The translations under genes were made by a program, and so were the position numbers. Of a DNA stretch of 32,267 bases, positions 22,348 through 30,048 are shown in pieces. Position 1 is the first letter of the stretch. Each line of letters starts with the position of its first letter. A model generated the notes under the pieces. It was not told the origin of the DNA. It worked only from the letters and a program-made list of their open reading frames with translations, and ran no database searches. Source of the stretch: an uncultured Clostridia bacterium (GTDB lineage: Bacteria > Bacillota > Clostridia > Peptostreptococcales > Anaerovoracaceae); NCBI GenBank assembly GCA_934234035.1, contig CAKQHH010000020.1:1-32267 (forward strand), in the 5' to 3' direction.

Positions 22348-24311
22348 TGGAAGATATCAGAAAGAGAATCGACGAGCTGACGGCGCAGCTGAACGAGGCC
22401 TCTCGGGCCTATTACGACGACGCCAGCGAGATCATGACCAATTACGAATACGATGCGCTGTACGACGAGCTGCTGCGGCTGGAGGCGGAGAGCGGATACG
22501 TTCCCGAGGACAGTCCGTCCCAGAACGTGGGCTATACGGTGCAGTCGGAACTGCCAAAGGAGCGCCACGCTCGGCGGATGCTGAGTTTGGATAAAACCAA
22601 GGATCGGGAGGCGCTGCGTTCCTGGCTGGGCGACCGGGAGGCGCTGCTGTCCTGGAAGCTGGATGGTCTGACGGTGGTGCTGACCTATGAAGAAGGAAAG
22701 CTGGCCAAGGCGGTAACCCGGGGAAACGGCGATGTGGGCGAGGTGATTACCCCTAACGCCCGGGTATTCCGGAACGTGCCCCGCACCATTCCCCATCGGG
22801 GACATACGGTGGTACGAGGAGAAGCGGTGATTCGCTACGAGGATTTTGAGAAAATCAACGCGGCCATCGACGATGCGGATGCGAAATACAAGAACCCGCG
22901 GAACCTGTGCAGCGGCAGTGTGCGCCAGCTGGACAGCCGGATTACAGCGGAGCGAAACGTGAACTTCTACGCTTTTACCTTGAGTGAGGCGCCGGAGGTG
23001 GATTTCGAGAACAGCCGGGAAGCCCAAATGAAATGGATGGCGGAGCAGGGGTTCGACGTGGTGGAATACCGGAAGGTGGACCGAGAGAATCTTTTGGCGG
23101 CCATCGATGAATTTGAAACGCGGATTCCCACCTTTGAGATTCCGTCGGACGGACTGGTTCTGACCCTGGAGGATTTGGCGTATTCCGCTTCCTTGGGAAC
23201 AACAGCGAAGTTCCCGAAGGATGCCATGGCCTTTAAATGGCGTGATCAGCAGGCGGAAACGGTGCTTCGGGAAATCGAGTGGAGCCCGTCCCGTACGGGA
23301 CTGCTGAATCCGGTGGCAATTTTCGATCCGGTGGAGCTGGAGGGAACCACGGTTCGCCGGGCATCGGTACACAATATCAATATAATGGAAGATTTGAAGC
23401 TGGGTATCGGCGACCGAATTACGGTGTACAAAGCCAATATGATCATTCCGCAGATTAGCGGGAACCTCACCAAGAGCGGCAGCTTCCACATCCCGGAGAC
23501 TTGTCCGGTGTGCGGCGGAGAAGCACGGGTGCAGTCGGACGGCGGCACCAAAGTGCTGACCTGCACCAATCCGGACTGCTTGGCGAAGCAGGTAAAAAGA
23601 TTTTCTCTCTTCGTCTCCCGGGATGCCATGAATATCGAGGGGCTTTCCGAGCAGACTTTACTGAAGCTGATCGGCATGGGATGCATTCGGTCCTTCCCGG
23701 ACATCTTTGAACTGGAAACGTACCGGGAAGAAATTATAGAAATGGACGGTTTTGGGGAGAAATCCTGCAGGAATCTGCTGGACTCCATCGAAGCTGCGAG
23801 AAGCACCACGCCGGCTCGGGTGCTGACGGCCCTGGGAATTCCGGGGGTAGGCGTCACCATGGCGAATCAGATTGCCCGTGCCTGTCGAAATCGGTGGCAG
23901 ACCATTCAGGCGTTGACGGAAGAGGAACTGCTGGACATCGACGGCGTGGGAAGCGTGATGTCGAAGGATTTTGCCGGCTTCTTCCGGGAACCGAAGAATG
24001 AGGAAATGGTGAATCGACTGATTGCCAAGCTGCATCTGGACGAATCCTACGAGGAGCAAGGTACCGGATTGGCGGGAAAAGTGTTCGTCATTACCGGTTC
24101 CCTCAATCACTTCGGCAACCGAAAGGAACTGAAGGCGGCCATTGAGGCAGAGGGCGGAAAAGTGGCCGGAAGCGTCAGCGGCAGCACGGATTATCTGATT
24201 ACCAACAATCCGGAATCCGGATCCTCCAAGAATCGGGCGGCCCGAGAGTTGGGCGTGTCGATTATCACGGAGGAGGACATCCTGGGGATGATCGGACAAA
24301 GCGAAGCGTAA
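22347..24311 (+). CDS. ligA: NAD-dependent DNA ligase
   Basis: A 654-aa ligase that seals nicks with NAD as cofactor; usual length is about 670. Domain Ia (about 1-65) has the YYDDASEIMTNYEYDALYDEL NAD site. The adenylation motif is KLDG with K104. The OB domain includes GDRITVYKANMIIPQI. Zinc cysteines C-x2-C-x16-C-x4-C lie near 386-411. The helix-hairpin-helix region runs from about 440 to 560. The C-terminal BRCT domain begins at LAGKVFVITGSLNHF and holds GGKVAGSVSGSTDYLI. All expected parts are intact. The ATG overlaps the pcrA stop by one base, so translation is coupled. No terminator is evident before mgtE. Confidence 0.97.
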   Translation: MEDIRKRIDELTAQLNEASRAYYDDASEIMTNYEYDALYDELLRLEAESGYVPEDSPSQNVGYTVQSELPKERHARRMLSLDKTKDREALRSWLGDREALLSWKLDGLTVVLTYEEGKLAKAVTRGNGDVGEVITPNARVFRNVPRTIPHRGHTVVRGEAVIRYEDFEKINAAIDDADAKYKNPRNLCSGSVRQLDSRITAERNVNFYAFTLSEAPEVDFENSREAQMKWMAEQGFDVVEYRKVDRENLLAAIDEFETRIPTFEIPSDGLVLTLEDLAYSASLGTTAKFPKDAMAFKWRDQQAETVLREIEWSPSRTGLLNPVAIFDPVELEGTTVRRASVHNINIMEDLKLGIGDRITVYKANMIIPQISGNLTKSGSFHIPETCPVCGGEARVQSDGGTKVLTCTNPDCLAKQVKRFSLFVSRDAMNIEGLSEQTLLKLIGMGCIRSFPDIFELETYREEIIEMDGFGEKSCRNLLDSIEAARSTTPARVLTALGIPGVGVTMANQIARACRNRWQTIQALTEEELLDIDGVGSVMSKDFAGFFREPKNEEMVNRLIAKLHLDESYEEQGTGLAGKVFVITGSLNHFGNRKELKAAIEAEGGKVAGSVSGSTDYLITNNPESGSSKNRAARELGVSIITEEDILGMIGQSEA

Positions 24312-24365
24312 CGAAATTGTTTTTATAAAATATTTTTACATATTATACGGAAAGGGGGAGGAACT

Positions 24366-25757
24366 ATGGATAATTCGATTCAGGATATGGACGAAACTTT
24401 TGAATATTCGGAAGAGAAGATTTTCAGCCTCCTGGAGGAGAAAAAGTATTTCCAGTGTCGGGACGAACTGCTGAAGTTCAATGCGGTGGATATCGCGGAG
24501 ATGCTGGAAGACGTCATGCGGGAATACGACATGCAGAAAGCGGTGGTGCTGTTTCGGACGCTGCCGAAAGACGTGTCCGTCGAGGTGTTCCCGAACATGG
24601 ATGTGGACAATCAGGTGGAAATCATCAATATCATCACGGATCCGGAGATTCAGTACATTCTGGATGAACTGGATTTCGACGACATGATCGACGTGCTGGA
24701 GGAGCTTCCGGCGAACCTGGTGGACAAAATCCTGGAGAAAACGCCGAAGAATGAGCGGCGGCAGATCAACACCTTCCTGCGGTACAAGGAGAACAGCGCC
24801 GGCTCCCTGATGACGCCGGACTACATCGAGCTGCGGAAGGATATGACGACCAAGGAAGCGCTGGCTCACATCAAGGAAGTGGGCATGGATTCGGAGACCA
24901 TTTACACGGCCTACGTGCTTTCCGGGGGGAGAAAGCTGATCGGCATCGTGTCTCTGCGGTCGCTGGTCATCGCACCGGATCACGAGAAGGTGTCGGAGCT
25001 CATGCATGAAGACATTATTCTGGCTCACGTGGACGACGACCAGGAAGAGGTATCGGACCTGTTCAAGCGGTACGGTTTTCTGGCGCTGCCGGTGGTGGAT
25101 AACGAGGGCCGTCTGGTGGGTATCATCACCGTCGACGATATTCTGGACGTCATCGAAGAGGAGATGACGGAGGATATCGAGCGTATGGGCGGTGTCATTG
25201 ACTCCACCGACAAGGAATATTTGGACATGCCGGTCATGGACCACGTGAAGGCGGAGCTGCCGTGGCTGCTCTTGCTGATGTGTTCCTACTTCATCACCGG
25301 CGGGCTGATTGCCCGGTTCGAGGACGCCCTGTCCTCCGTGGTGGCGTTGGTGGTGTACATGCCGATGCTGATGGGTACCGGAGGAAACTCCGGAACGCAG
25401 ACCACCACCTTGGTGGTGCGGGGAATGTCCACTGGCGAAATCGAGATGGGAGACGCCCTAAAAGTATTCTGGAAGGAGTTCCGGGTGAGCATCGTGATCG
25501 GCATCTGCGTCAGTGCGGTGAACTTCGTGCGGATTATTTTGCTGGACCACAACGGCACGCTGGTGGCGCTGACGGTGTGCGTCTCCATGCTGCTGATCGT
25601 CATCATTGCCAAGTGTTTCGGCGGGCTGCTTCCGATGGGGGCAAAAAAAATCGGCATCGACCCGGCATTGATGTCCGGACCGATGATGGCATCCCTGACG
25701 GATATGGTATCGCTGGGCACGTATTTCGTGATGGCAAAATATTTCCTGAATCTGTAG
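24366..25757 (+). CDS. mgtE: Magnesium transporter MgtE
   Basis: A 463-aa Mg2+ channel, normal length. The N-terminal superhelical domain (about 15-130) is rich in acidic residues. Two CBS domains (about 135-260) include GSLMTPDYIEL and RLVGIITVDDILDVIEEE, which sense cytosolic magnesium in homologs. Five membrane spans begin near 295 at LPWLLLLMCSYFITGGLIARFE. The pore signature MPMLMGTGGNSGTQTTTLVVRGMSTGEI is complete, and the end SGPMMASLTDMVSLGTYF is typical. GGGGGAGG precedes the ATG. A weak promoter may lie at 24317-24346 (TTGTTT, 18 bp, TATTAT). The upstream gap is too short for an M-box riboswitch, so magnesium control is probably at protein level. Confidence 0.96.
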   Translation: MDNSIQDMDETFEYSEEKIFSLLEEKKYFQCRDELLKFNAVDIAEMLEDVMREYDMQKAVVLFRTLPKDVSVEVFPNMDVDNQVEIINIITDPEIQYILDELDFDDMIDVLEELPANLVDKILEKTPKNERRQINTFLRYKENSAGSLMTPDYIELRKDMTTKEALAHIKEVGMDSETIYTAYVLSGGRKLIGIVSLRSLVIAPDHEKVSELMHEDIILAHVDDDQEEVSDLFKRYGFLALPVVDNEGRLVGIITVDDILDVIEEEMTEDIERMGGVIDSTDKEYLDMPVMDHVKAELPWLLLLMCSYFITGGLIARFEDALSSVVALVVYMPMLMGTGGNSGTQTTTLVVRGMSTGEIEMGDALKVFWKEFRVSIVIGICVSAVNFVRIILLDHNGTLVALTVCVSMLLIVIIAKCFGGLLPMGAKKIGIDPALMSGPMMASLTDMVSLGTYFVMAKYFLNL

Positions 25758-25760
25758 CTA

Positions 25761-25789
25761 TGGACAATCCATTGCTGTATGAATATAAT
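25761..25789 (+). promoter_or_regulatory. Promoter for the split transketolase genes
   Basis: TGGACA (25761-25766), a 17-bp spacer and TATAAT (25784-25789) lie right after mgtE. The start near 25796 gives a leader of about 30 nt with AGGAGG at 25816-25821. Confidence 0.6.
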
Positions 25790-25826
25790 AAGTCTATGTT
25801 TGCACAAGCAAGAACAGGAGGAAGTT

Positions 25827-26654
25827 GTGAGTAACAGAAATTATGATGAGCTGAAAGAAACAGCTCGCAAGATTCGTGTGGATGTCATTCGCGCCATCCA
25901 CGAAGCCGGTTCGGGCCACCCGGGTGGTTCCCTGTCCGCAACGGACATTCTTACGGCACTTTATTTCGACACCATGAATATCGATCCGGAGAATCCGAAG
26001 ATGGAAGGCCGGGATAAGTTCGTGCTGTCCAAAGGACACGCGGTACCGGCGCTCTATGCGACTCTGGCAGAGAGAGGATTCTACGATGTGGAAGAGATGA
26101 TGACTCTGAGAAAAATCGGAAGCCACTTCCAGGGACATCCGAATATGCATAAAGTTCCGGGACTGGAGATGTCCACCGGTTCCCTGGGACAGGGTTTCTC
26201 CGTTGCGGTTGGTATGGCGACGGCCGGAAAGATGGACGAAAATCCGGGCAGAGTGTATGCCCTGTGCGGAGACGGCGAACTGCAGGAAGGCATTATCTGG
26301 GAGGCGGCGCTGTCCGCCGCGCATCGGAACCTGGACAACCTGGTGCTGATCGTAGACTGGAACGGCCTGCAGATTGACGGAAGAGTGGATGATGTGAAGA
26401 AGGTGGCTCCGCTCAGCGGAAAGTTCCAGACCTTCGGATGGCACGTGATTAACGTGGACGGACACAGCTTCCCGGAAATTTTGGCGGCACTGGATGAAGC
26501 CAAGACGGTAAAAGGACAGCCGACGGCAATCATCGCCAAGACCCACAAGGGCCACGGCGTATCCTTCATGGAAGATCAGGCCGGATGGCACGGCAAGGCG
26601 CCGAACGACGAGCAGTTCCGGCAGGCAATGGAAGAACTGGGAGGTGTACAGTAA
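25827..26654 (+). CDS. tktN: Transketolase, N-terminal subunit
   Basis: A 275-aa protein equal to the thiamine-diphosphate-binding half of transketolase. GSGHPGGSLSATDI holds a substrate/TPP histidine, and MSTGSLGQGFSVAVGMA is typical. The TPP motif runs from CGDGELQEG to DWNGLQIDG. THKGHGVSFMED closes the domain. I choose the GTG at 25827, five bases after AGGAGG; an upstream in-frame ATG at 25779 overlaps the promoter region. The stop overlaps the next gene's ATG (TAATG). The two polypeptides together form the active enzyme of the non-oxidative pentose phosphate pathway, an arrangement common in Clostridia and archaea. Confidence 0.95.
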   Translation: MSNRNYDELKETARKIRVDVIRAIHEAGSGHPGGSLSATDILTALYFDTMNIDPENPKMEGRDKFVLSKGHAVPALYATLAERGFYDVEEMMTLRKIGSHFQGHPNMHKVPGLEMSTGSLGQGFSVAVGMATAGKMDENPGRVYALCGDGELQEGIIWEAALSAAHRNLDNLVLIVDWNGLQIDGRVDDVKKVAPLSGKFQTFGWHVINVDGHSFPEILAALDEAKTVKGQPTAIIAKTHKGHGVSFMEDQAGWHGKAPNDEQFRQAMEELGGVQ

Positions 26655-27598
26655 TGGCAGATGTAAAGAAGATTGCAACCAGAGAAGCGTATGGTGAATT
26701 TCTGGTGGAAGAAGGTGCCAAGAGACCGAACCTGGTGGTAATGGATGCAGACCTTTCCGGTTCCACAAAGACAAAGAATTTCGCAAAAGCATTTCCGGAA
26801 CGTTTCGTGAACTGCGGCATTTCGGAGCAGGACCTCTATGCAGAGGCCACCGGAATCGCACTGTCCGGTCACGTGGTATGTGCCAGCACCTTTGCTATGT
26901 TCGCCGCCGGAAGAGCGTATGAAATCATCCGGAACTCCATCGGATATACCGGCGCAAACGTAAAAATCTGCGCGACCCATGCGGGAATCACCGTCGGCGA
27001 AGACGGTGCCAGCCATCAGACTTTTGAAGACCTGGCACTGATGAGAGAGATTCCGGGCATGACCGTACTGTGTCCGGCAGACGCGGTCAGCGCACGCAAG
27101 CTGCTGGAAGCGGCCGTGGATTTTGAAGGCCCGGCATACATCCGTCTGGGAAGATCCGGTGTTCCGGTTCTGTATTCCGATGAGCAGGCTGAAAAGATTC
27201 AGATTGGAAAAGCCACTCAGCTGAGAGAGGGTTCCGACGTGACCATCATCGCAACCGGCATTCTGGTGGCCGATGCCATGGCTGCTGCGGAGACATTGGC
27301 AGAAGAGGGTATCTCTGCGCGTGTTCTGGATATGCACACCATTAAGCCAATCGATGCCGAAGCAATTATCAAGGCAGCGCAGGAAACCGGTGCCATCGTG
27401 ACGGCAGAGGAACATTCCGTTATCGGCGGCCTGGGCAGTGCCGTGGCAGAAGTAGTCGTGCAGAACGCACCGTGCCGAATTGAGATGGTGGGTCAGAAGG
27501 ATACCTTCGGCGAATCCGGAAAGCCGGCAGAGCTGTTGGAGAAATACGGCATGACTGCAGGCGACATTGCAGATGCAGTAAAAAAAGTTTTGAAATAG
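26654..27598 (+). CDS. tktC: Transketolase, C-terminal subunit
   Basis: A 314-aa protein containing the pyrimidine-binding and C-terminal domains of transketolase. The block FVNCGISEQDLYAEATGIAL includes the glutamate that activates TPP. CATHAGITVGEDGASHQTFEDLALMR and VLCPADAVSARKLLEAA follow. The C-terminal domain has IIATGILVADAMAAAETL and VTAEEHSVIGGLGSAVAE. GGAGG in the end of tktN precedes the ATG at 26654, which overlaps the tktN stop by one base; this supports equal production of both halves. No strong terminator follows. DXP-synthase relatives are longer and single-chain, so I exclude them. Confidence 0.95.
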   Translation: MADVKKIATREAYGEFLVEEGAKRPNLVVMDADLSGSTKTKNFAKAFPERFVNCGISEQDLYAEATGIALSGHVVCASTFAMFAAGRAYEIIRNSIGYTGANVKICATHAGITVGEDGASHQTFEDLALMREIPGMTVLCPADAVSARKLLEAAVDFEGPAYIRLGRSGVPVLYSDEQAEKIQIGKATQLREGSDVTIIATGILVADAMAAAETLAEEGISARVLDMHTIKPIDAEAIIKAAQETGAIVTAEEHSVIGGLGSAVAEVVVQNAPCRIEMVGQKDTFGESGKPAELLEKYGMTAGDIADAVKKVLK

Positions 27599-27721
27599 CA
27601 AAGATTTCCGTTGACAAATGAAATTTTGTGAAATGGTTAATAAAATAACTTATAGATTTCCAATAGATAACAAAAAAAGTATTAAAAATTTGCATAGAAT
27701 CAAAAAAAGCTTTTAAAAGTG

Positions 27722-27750
27722 TTTACAATGTGAAGCTATGGTGATAGAAT
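27722..27750 (+). promoter_or_regulatory. Strong sigma-A promoter for the peptide transporter
   Basis: TTTACA (27722-27727), a 17-bp spacer and TAGAAT (27745-27750) follow an AT-rich stretch with A and T runs that could act as an UP element. The start is expected near 27757. The upstream part of the gap (27599-27721) is AT-rich and shows no gene. Confidence 0.65.
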
Positions 27751-27756
27751 CACAGA

Positions 27757-27931
27757 GTAGATTTAGACCATGGTCTAGCCATAGTTTAATTACAGCCTGT
27801 GTCCCATCGAATTTGAGATATTTTTATTCAATGGGTGTGGGAGTAACCAAGGCTTTGTCAGGTTCGAGACAAAGGAACCTGATGTAAATTATTCATCATT
27901 TATCGTTATTTCTTTAGGAGGTAAAAGTAAA
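27757..27931 (+). promoter_or_regulatory. Structured 5' leader of the peptide transporter, possible cis-regulatory RNA
   Basis: About 175 nt separate the predicted start from the ATG. A 14-bp palindrome, TAGACCATGGTCTA (27764-27777), lies at the start of transcription and could be an operator. CCCATCGAAT (27803-27812) pairs with ATTCAATGGG (27826-27835) with one mismatch. Next, CTTTGTC/GACAAAG (27853-27859, 27868-27874) and AGGTTC/GAACCT (27860-27865, 27875-27880) interlock with no spare linker, so the two stems should exclude each other. AGGAGG stands close to the ATG. No T-run follows, so control would more likely be translational. I cannot match it to a named riboswitch class. Confidence 0.5.
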
Positions 27932-29287
27932 ATGGAAACTGCAAAAAAAGGTAAGCCATTTGGGTTTTATGTCTGCGCACTCGGTTTCACATTCGAGCGT
28001 ATGGCATTCTACACAGTCAAGTACCTGCTGACCATTTGGATTGCGACTAAGGCAACATCCGGCGGTTTGGGATTTGACGATGCGAAGGGTGCGGCTATCT
28101 CCGCTTCTTTCGTAGCATGGACCTACATCACACCGATGATCGGTGGATATCTCGCTGACCACTTCATCAGCCCAAGACTGTGCGTACAGATTGGTATGCT
28201 GATGATGGGCGTTGGCTACATCGTTGCCGGAATGGCAACAGATCTGAAGATGGTATGGGTAATGATCGTTCTCGTTGCCGTTGGTACCGGTTTCTTCAAG
28301 GGAAACCTGTCCGGCGTTAACGGACTCCTGTTCTCCGATCAGGAAGAACTGGACGAAGCATTCTCTATCCAGTATTCTTTCGTTAACATCGGTTCCTTCA
28401 TCGGAACTACTTTCATCGCCGTTCTGGCTACCAGTGGAAAGATGACCTTCACCGGCGTATTCACCGTATGCGGTGCGCTGCTGATTCTTGACCTGATCTG
28501 GTTCACCATCGGTGGAAAGAAGGCTCTGGGCGAAGCCGGCAAGACTCCGTTCAAGAAGGATGCCCGTGAATTCGTATCCGAAGAGAAGAGAGCTGCTGCA
28601 GCTGCTCCGCTCACATCCGGAGACAAGAAGAAGGTTGCTGCTATCATCATGCTGACCCTGCTGTCCGCAGTATTCTGGATGCTGTGGTACATGGCTTACA
28701 TGCCAGCATACTACAGATTCGGTTATGGTGATGGAGATGCCTTCCTGAACAAGGCAAACTGGTACATCGGAAGCTTCCAGATTCCTACATCCTGGTTCGA
28801 CTCCGTAAACGCTCTGGTTTGCATCATCCTGGGACCGGTTCTGGCTATGGTATGGCGTAAGCTGTCCCAGAGACCGCAGGGCGACATGTCCATGTTCAGA
28901 AAGACCGCTCTGGGCTGCATCCTGCTGGGTATTTCCTACCTGGTAATGGTAGTTGCAAACAACATCGCCGGCGACAACGGTCAGTGCTCTGTAATGTGGC
29001 TGGCTCTGGTATGCCTGCTGATGTCCGTAGGTGAGATGGTATTCTCCCCTCTGGGCAACTCCTTCATCTCCAAGTTCGCTCCGGCTAAACTGCTGGGTCT
29101 GCTGCTCGGTGTATGGCCAATCGCCGTATTCCTGTCTCAGCAGCTGTATCCAAAGCTGTACGCTTTCCTGAATACCATGGACTTCACCAAGGGTTACGGC
29201 GGCTGCGCAGTTGTAGTAATCGTATTCGGTGCAATCCTGTGGGGATTCTCCAACAAGCTGGAATCCTGGGGTACTTCGGAAGAGTAA
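27932..29287 (+). CDS. POT-family (PTR2) proton-dependent peptide transporter
   Basis: A 451-aa membrane protein of the major facilitator type with about 12 to 14 spans. Family marks are TFERMAFYTVKYLLT in span 1, GGYLADHFISPRLC after span 2, GTGFFKGNLSGVNGLLF, the PTR2 segment FSIQYSFVNIGSFIG, and GEMVFSPLGNSFISKFAP near the end. The usual ExxER of span 1 reads F-T-F-E-R, so the first glutamate is missing; homologs use it in proton coupling. The di/tripeptide substrate is inferred from the family. It is monocistronic with its own strong promoter, long leader and terminator, and even codon use suggests good expression. Peptide uptake would feed the amino-acid metabolism indicated by gdhA. Confidence 0.9.
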   Translation: METAKKGKPFGFYVCALGFTFERMAFYTVKYLLTIWIATKATSGGLGFDDAKGAAISASFVAWTYITPMIGGYLADHFISPRLCVQIGMLMMGVGYIVAGMATDLKMVWVMIVLVAVGTGFFKGNLSGVNGLLFSDQEELDEAFSIQYSFVNIGSFIGTTFIAVLATSGKMTFTGVFTVCGALLILDLIWFTIGGKKALGEAGKTPFKKDAREFVSEEKRAAAAAPLTSGDKKKVAAIIMLTLLSAVFWMLWYMAYMPAYYRFGYGDGDAFLNKANWYIGSFQIPTSWFDSVNALVCIILGPVLAMVWRKLSQRPQGDMSMFRKTALGCILLGISYLVMVVANNIAGDNGQCSVMWLALVCLLMSVGEMVFSPLGNSFISKFAPAKLLGLLLGVWPIAVFLSQQLYPKLYAFLNTMDFTKGYGGCAVVVIVFGAILWGFSNKLESWGTSEE

Positions 29288-29346
29288 TCTGTACTACAGA
29301 AACAGGTTTATGATTTTTAATTAAGATAGAATGATGAATTAAGCTT

Positions 29347-29373
29347 CCCCGGTGGTAATACCACCGGGGTTTT
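29347..29373 (+). terminator. Terminator of the peptide transporter
   Basis: CCCCGGTGG (29347-29355) and CCACCGGGG (29361-29369) pair over 9 bp with loop TAATA, followed by TTTT. Confidence 0.9.
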
Positions 29374-29422
29374 ATTTGTTGAAATAATTGATATATAGAA
29401 TGAAATATATTATCTAGAACTA

Positions 29423-29453
29423 TTGACAATTAAAGATAGGGGGGGGATATAAT
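29423..29453 (+). promoter_or_regulatory. Promoter with a G8 tract in a 19-bp spacer
   Basis: A perfect TTGACA (29423-29428) and a perfect TATAAT (29448-29453) are separated by 19 bp, two more than optimal. The spacer contains eight consecutive G (29439-29446). Loss of one or two G by slippage would give an 18- or 17-bp spacer. The start lies near 29460, 33 nt before the next ATG. Confidence 0.7.
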
Positions 29454-29492
29454 TAAATTGTAAGTATATCAAGTGGTGGAAAGGAGACCAAA

Positions 29493-29894
29493 ATGAAAAA
29501 GAAAATCAAAATTTTTATTACTCTTGCGATGGTATGTACACTCACTTTTGTAAGTGCTGTAGCGGTATCTGCAGGTTCAGGGATTACACGTAAACAAACC
29601 AAACAAAGTAAGGTTGGCGTGAATGGTGCTATGGTGAAGTGTACAGTAACGTATCATTATAAAAACAAAACTCAGTTGAAAAAGGGCGCACCGTACAAAG
29701 TTGTTGCAAGTAAAGCAAAGAAAGCAAACTTTAAGGGATCTTCTACTTGCAACTATCTAAATCACTCAACCAAATTAAGTAAAAGCGGCAAAGGTTATAC
29801 TGTGAAAGCTAGAGGCGTGTGGTTCTTTGCAGGAGAGACAAAAGGCGTAGAAGTATCTCATACAATTAAAGGATATAAAGCTCCTAAAAAGTAA
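29493..29894 (+). CDS. Small secreted basic protein of unknown function
   Basis: A 133-aa protein with a clear signal peptide: KKKIK, a hydrophobic core (about 6-22) and a likely cut after AVSA (about residue 27). The mature part has about 105 residues, very rich in lysine, with two cysteines (about 50 and 85) that could form a disulfide. I recognise no domain. It might be an antimicrobial, adhesive or surface-binding protein, but nothing in the sequence decides. AAGGAGACC precedes the ATG. It is monocistronic, AT-rich relative to its neighbours, with its own terminator, and its promoter holds a G8 tract. Recent acquisition is possible. Confidence 0.8.
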   Translation: MKKKIKIFITLAMVCTLTFVSAVAVSAGSGITRKQTKQSKVGVNGAMVKCTVTYHYKNKTQLKKGAPYKVVASKAKKANFKGSSTCNYLNHSTKLSKSGKGYTVKARGVWFFAGETKGVEVSHTIKGYKAPKK

Positions 29895-29903
29895 AAACAC
29901 AGG

Positions 29904-29937
29904 AATGCGATTGAACGAATGTGTCAATCGCATTTTT
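29904..29937 (+). terminator. Terminator of the secreted protein gene
   Basis: AATGCGATTGA (29904-29914) and TCAATCGCATT (29924-29934) form an 11-bp stem with a 9-nt loop and a T5 tail. Confidence 0.88.
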
Positions 29938-29960
29938 AGTTGGACTCCTACGGCCACCTA

Positions 29961-29989
29961 TTGAAAAAGCCGGAAGTCTGAGATATCAT
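29961..29989 (+). promoter_or_regulatory. Promoter for the DUF815 ATPase
   Basis: TTGAAA (29961-29966), a 17-bp spacer and TATCAT (29984-29989). The start is expected near 29996, about 50 nt before the ATG. Confidence 0.5.
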
Positions 29990-30048
29990 AGATAAGATAC
30001 TTTTACAATGGGTAAGAGAATTTTTGAGTAAGGGAAAAGGGATTGACG

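Noticed and set aside
24312..24365. Magnesium (M-box) riboswitch before mgtE
   Set aside because: The 54-bp gap is much too short for the known element and shows no matching stems.
27853..27880. H-type pseudoknot or tRNA T-arm in the transporter leader
   Set aside because: The two stems interlock with zero-length connecting loops, so they cannot coexist; the GGTTCGA lacks a surrounding cloverleaf.
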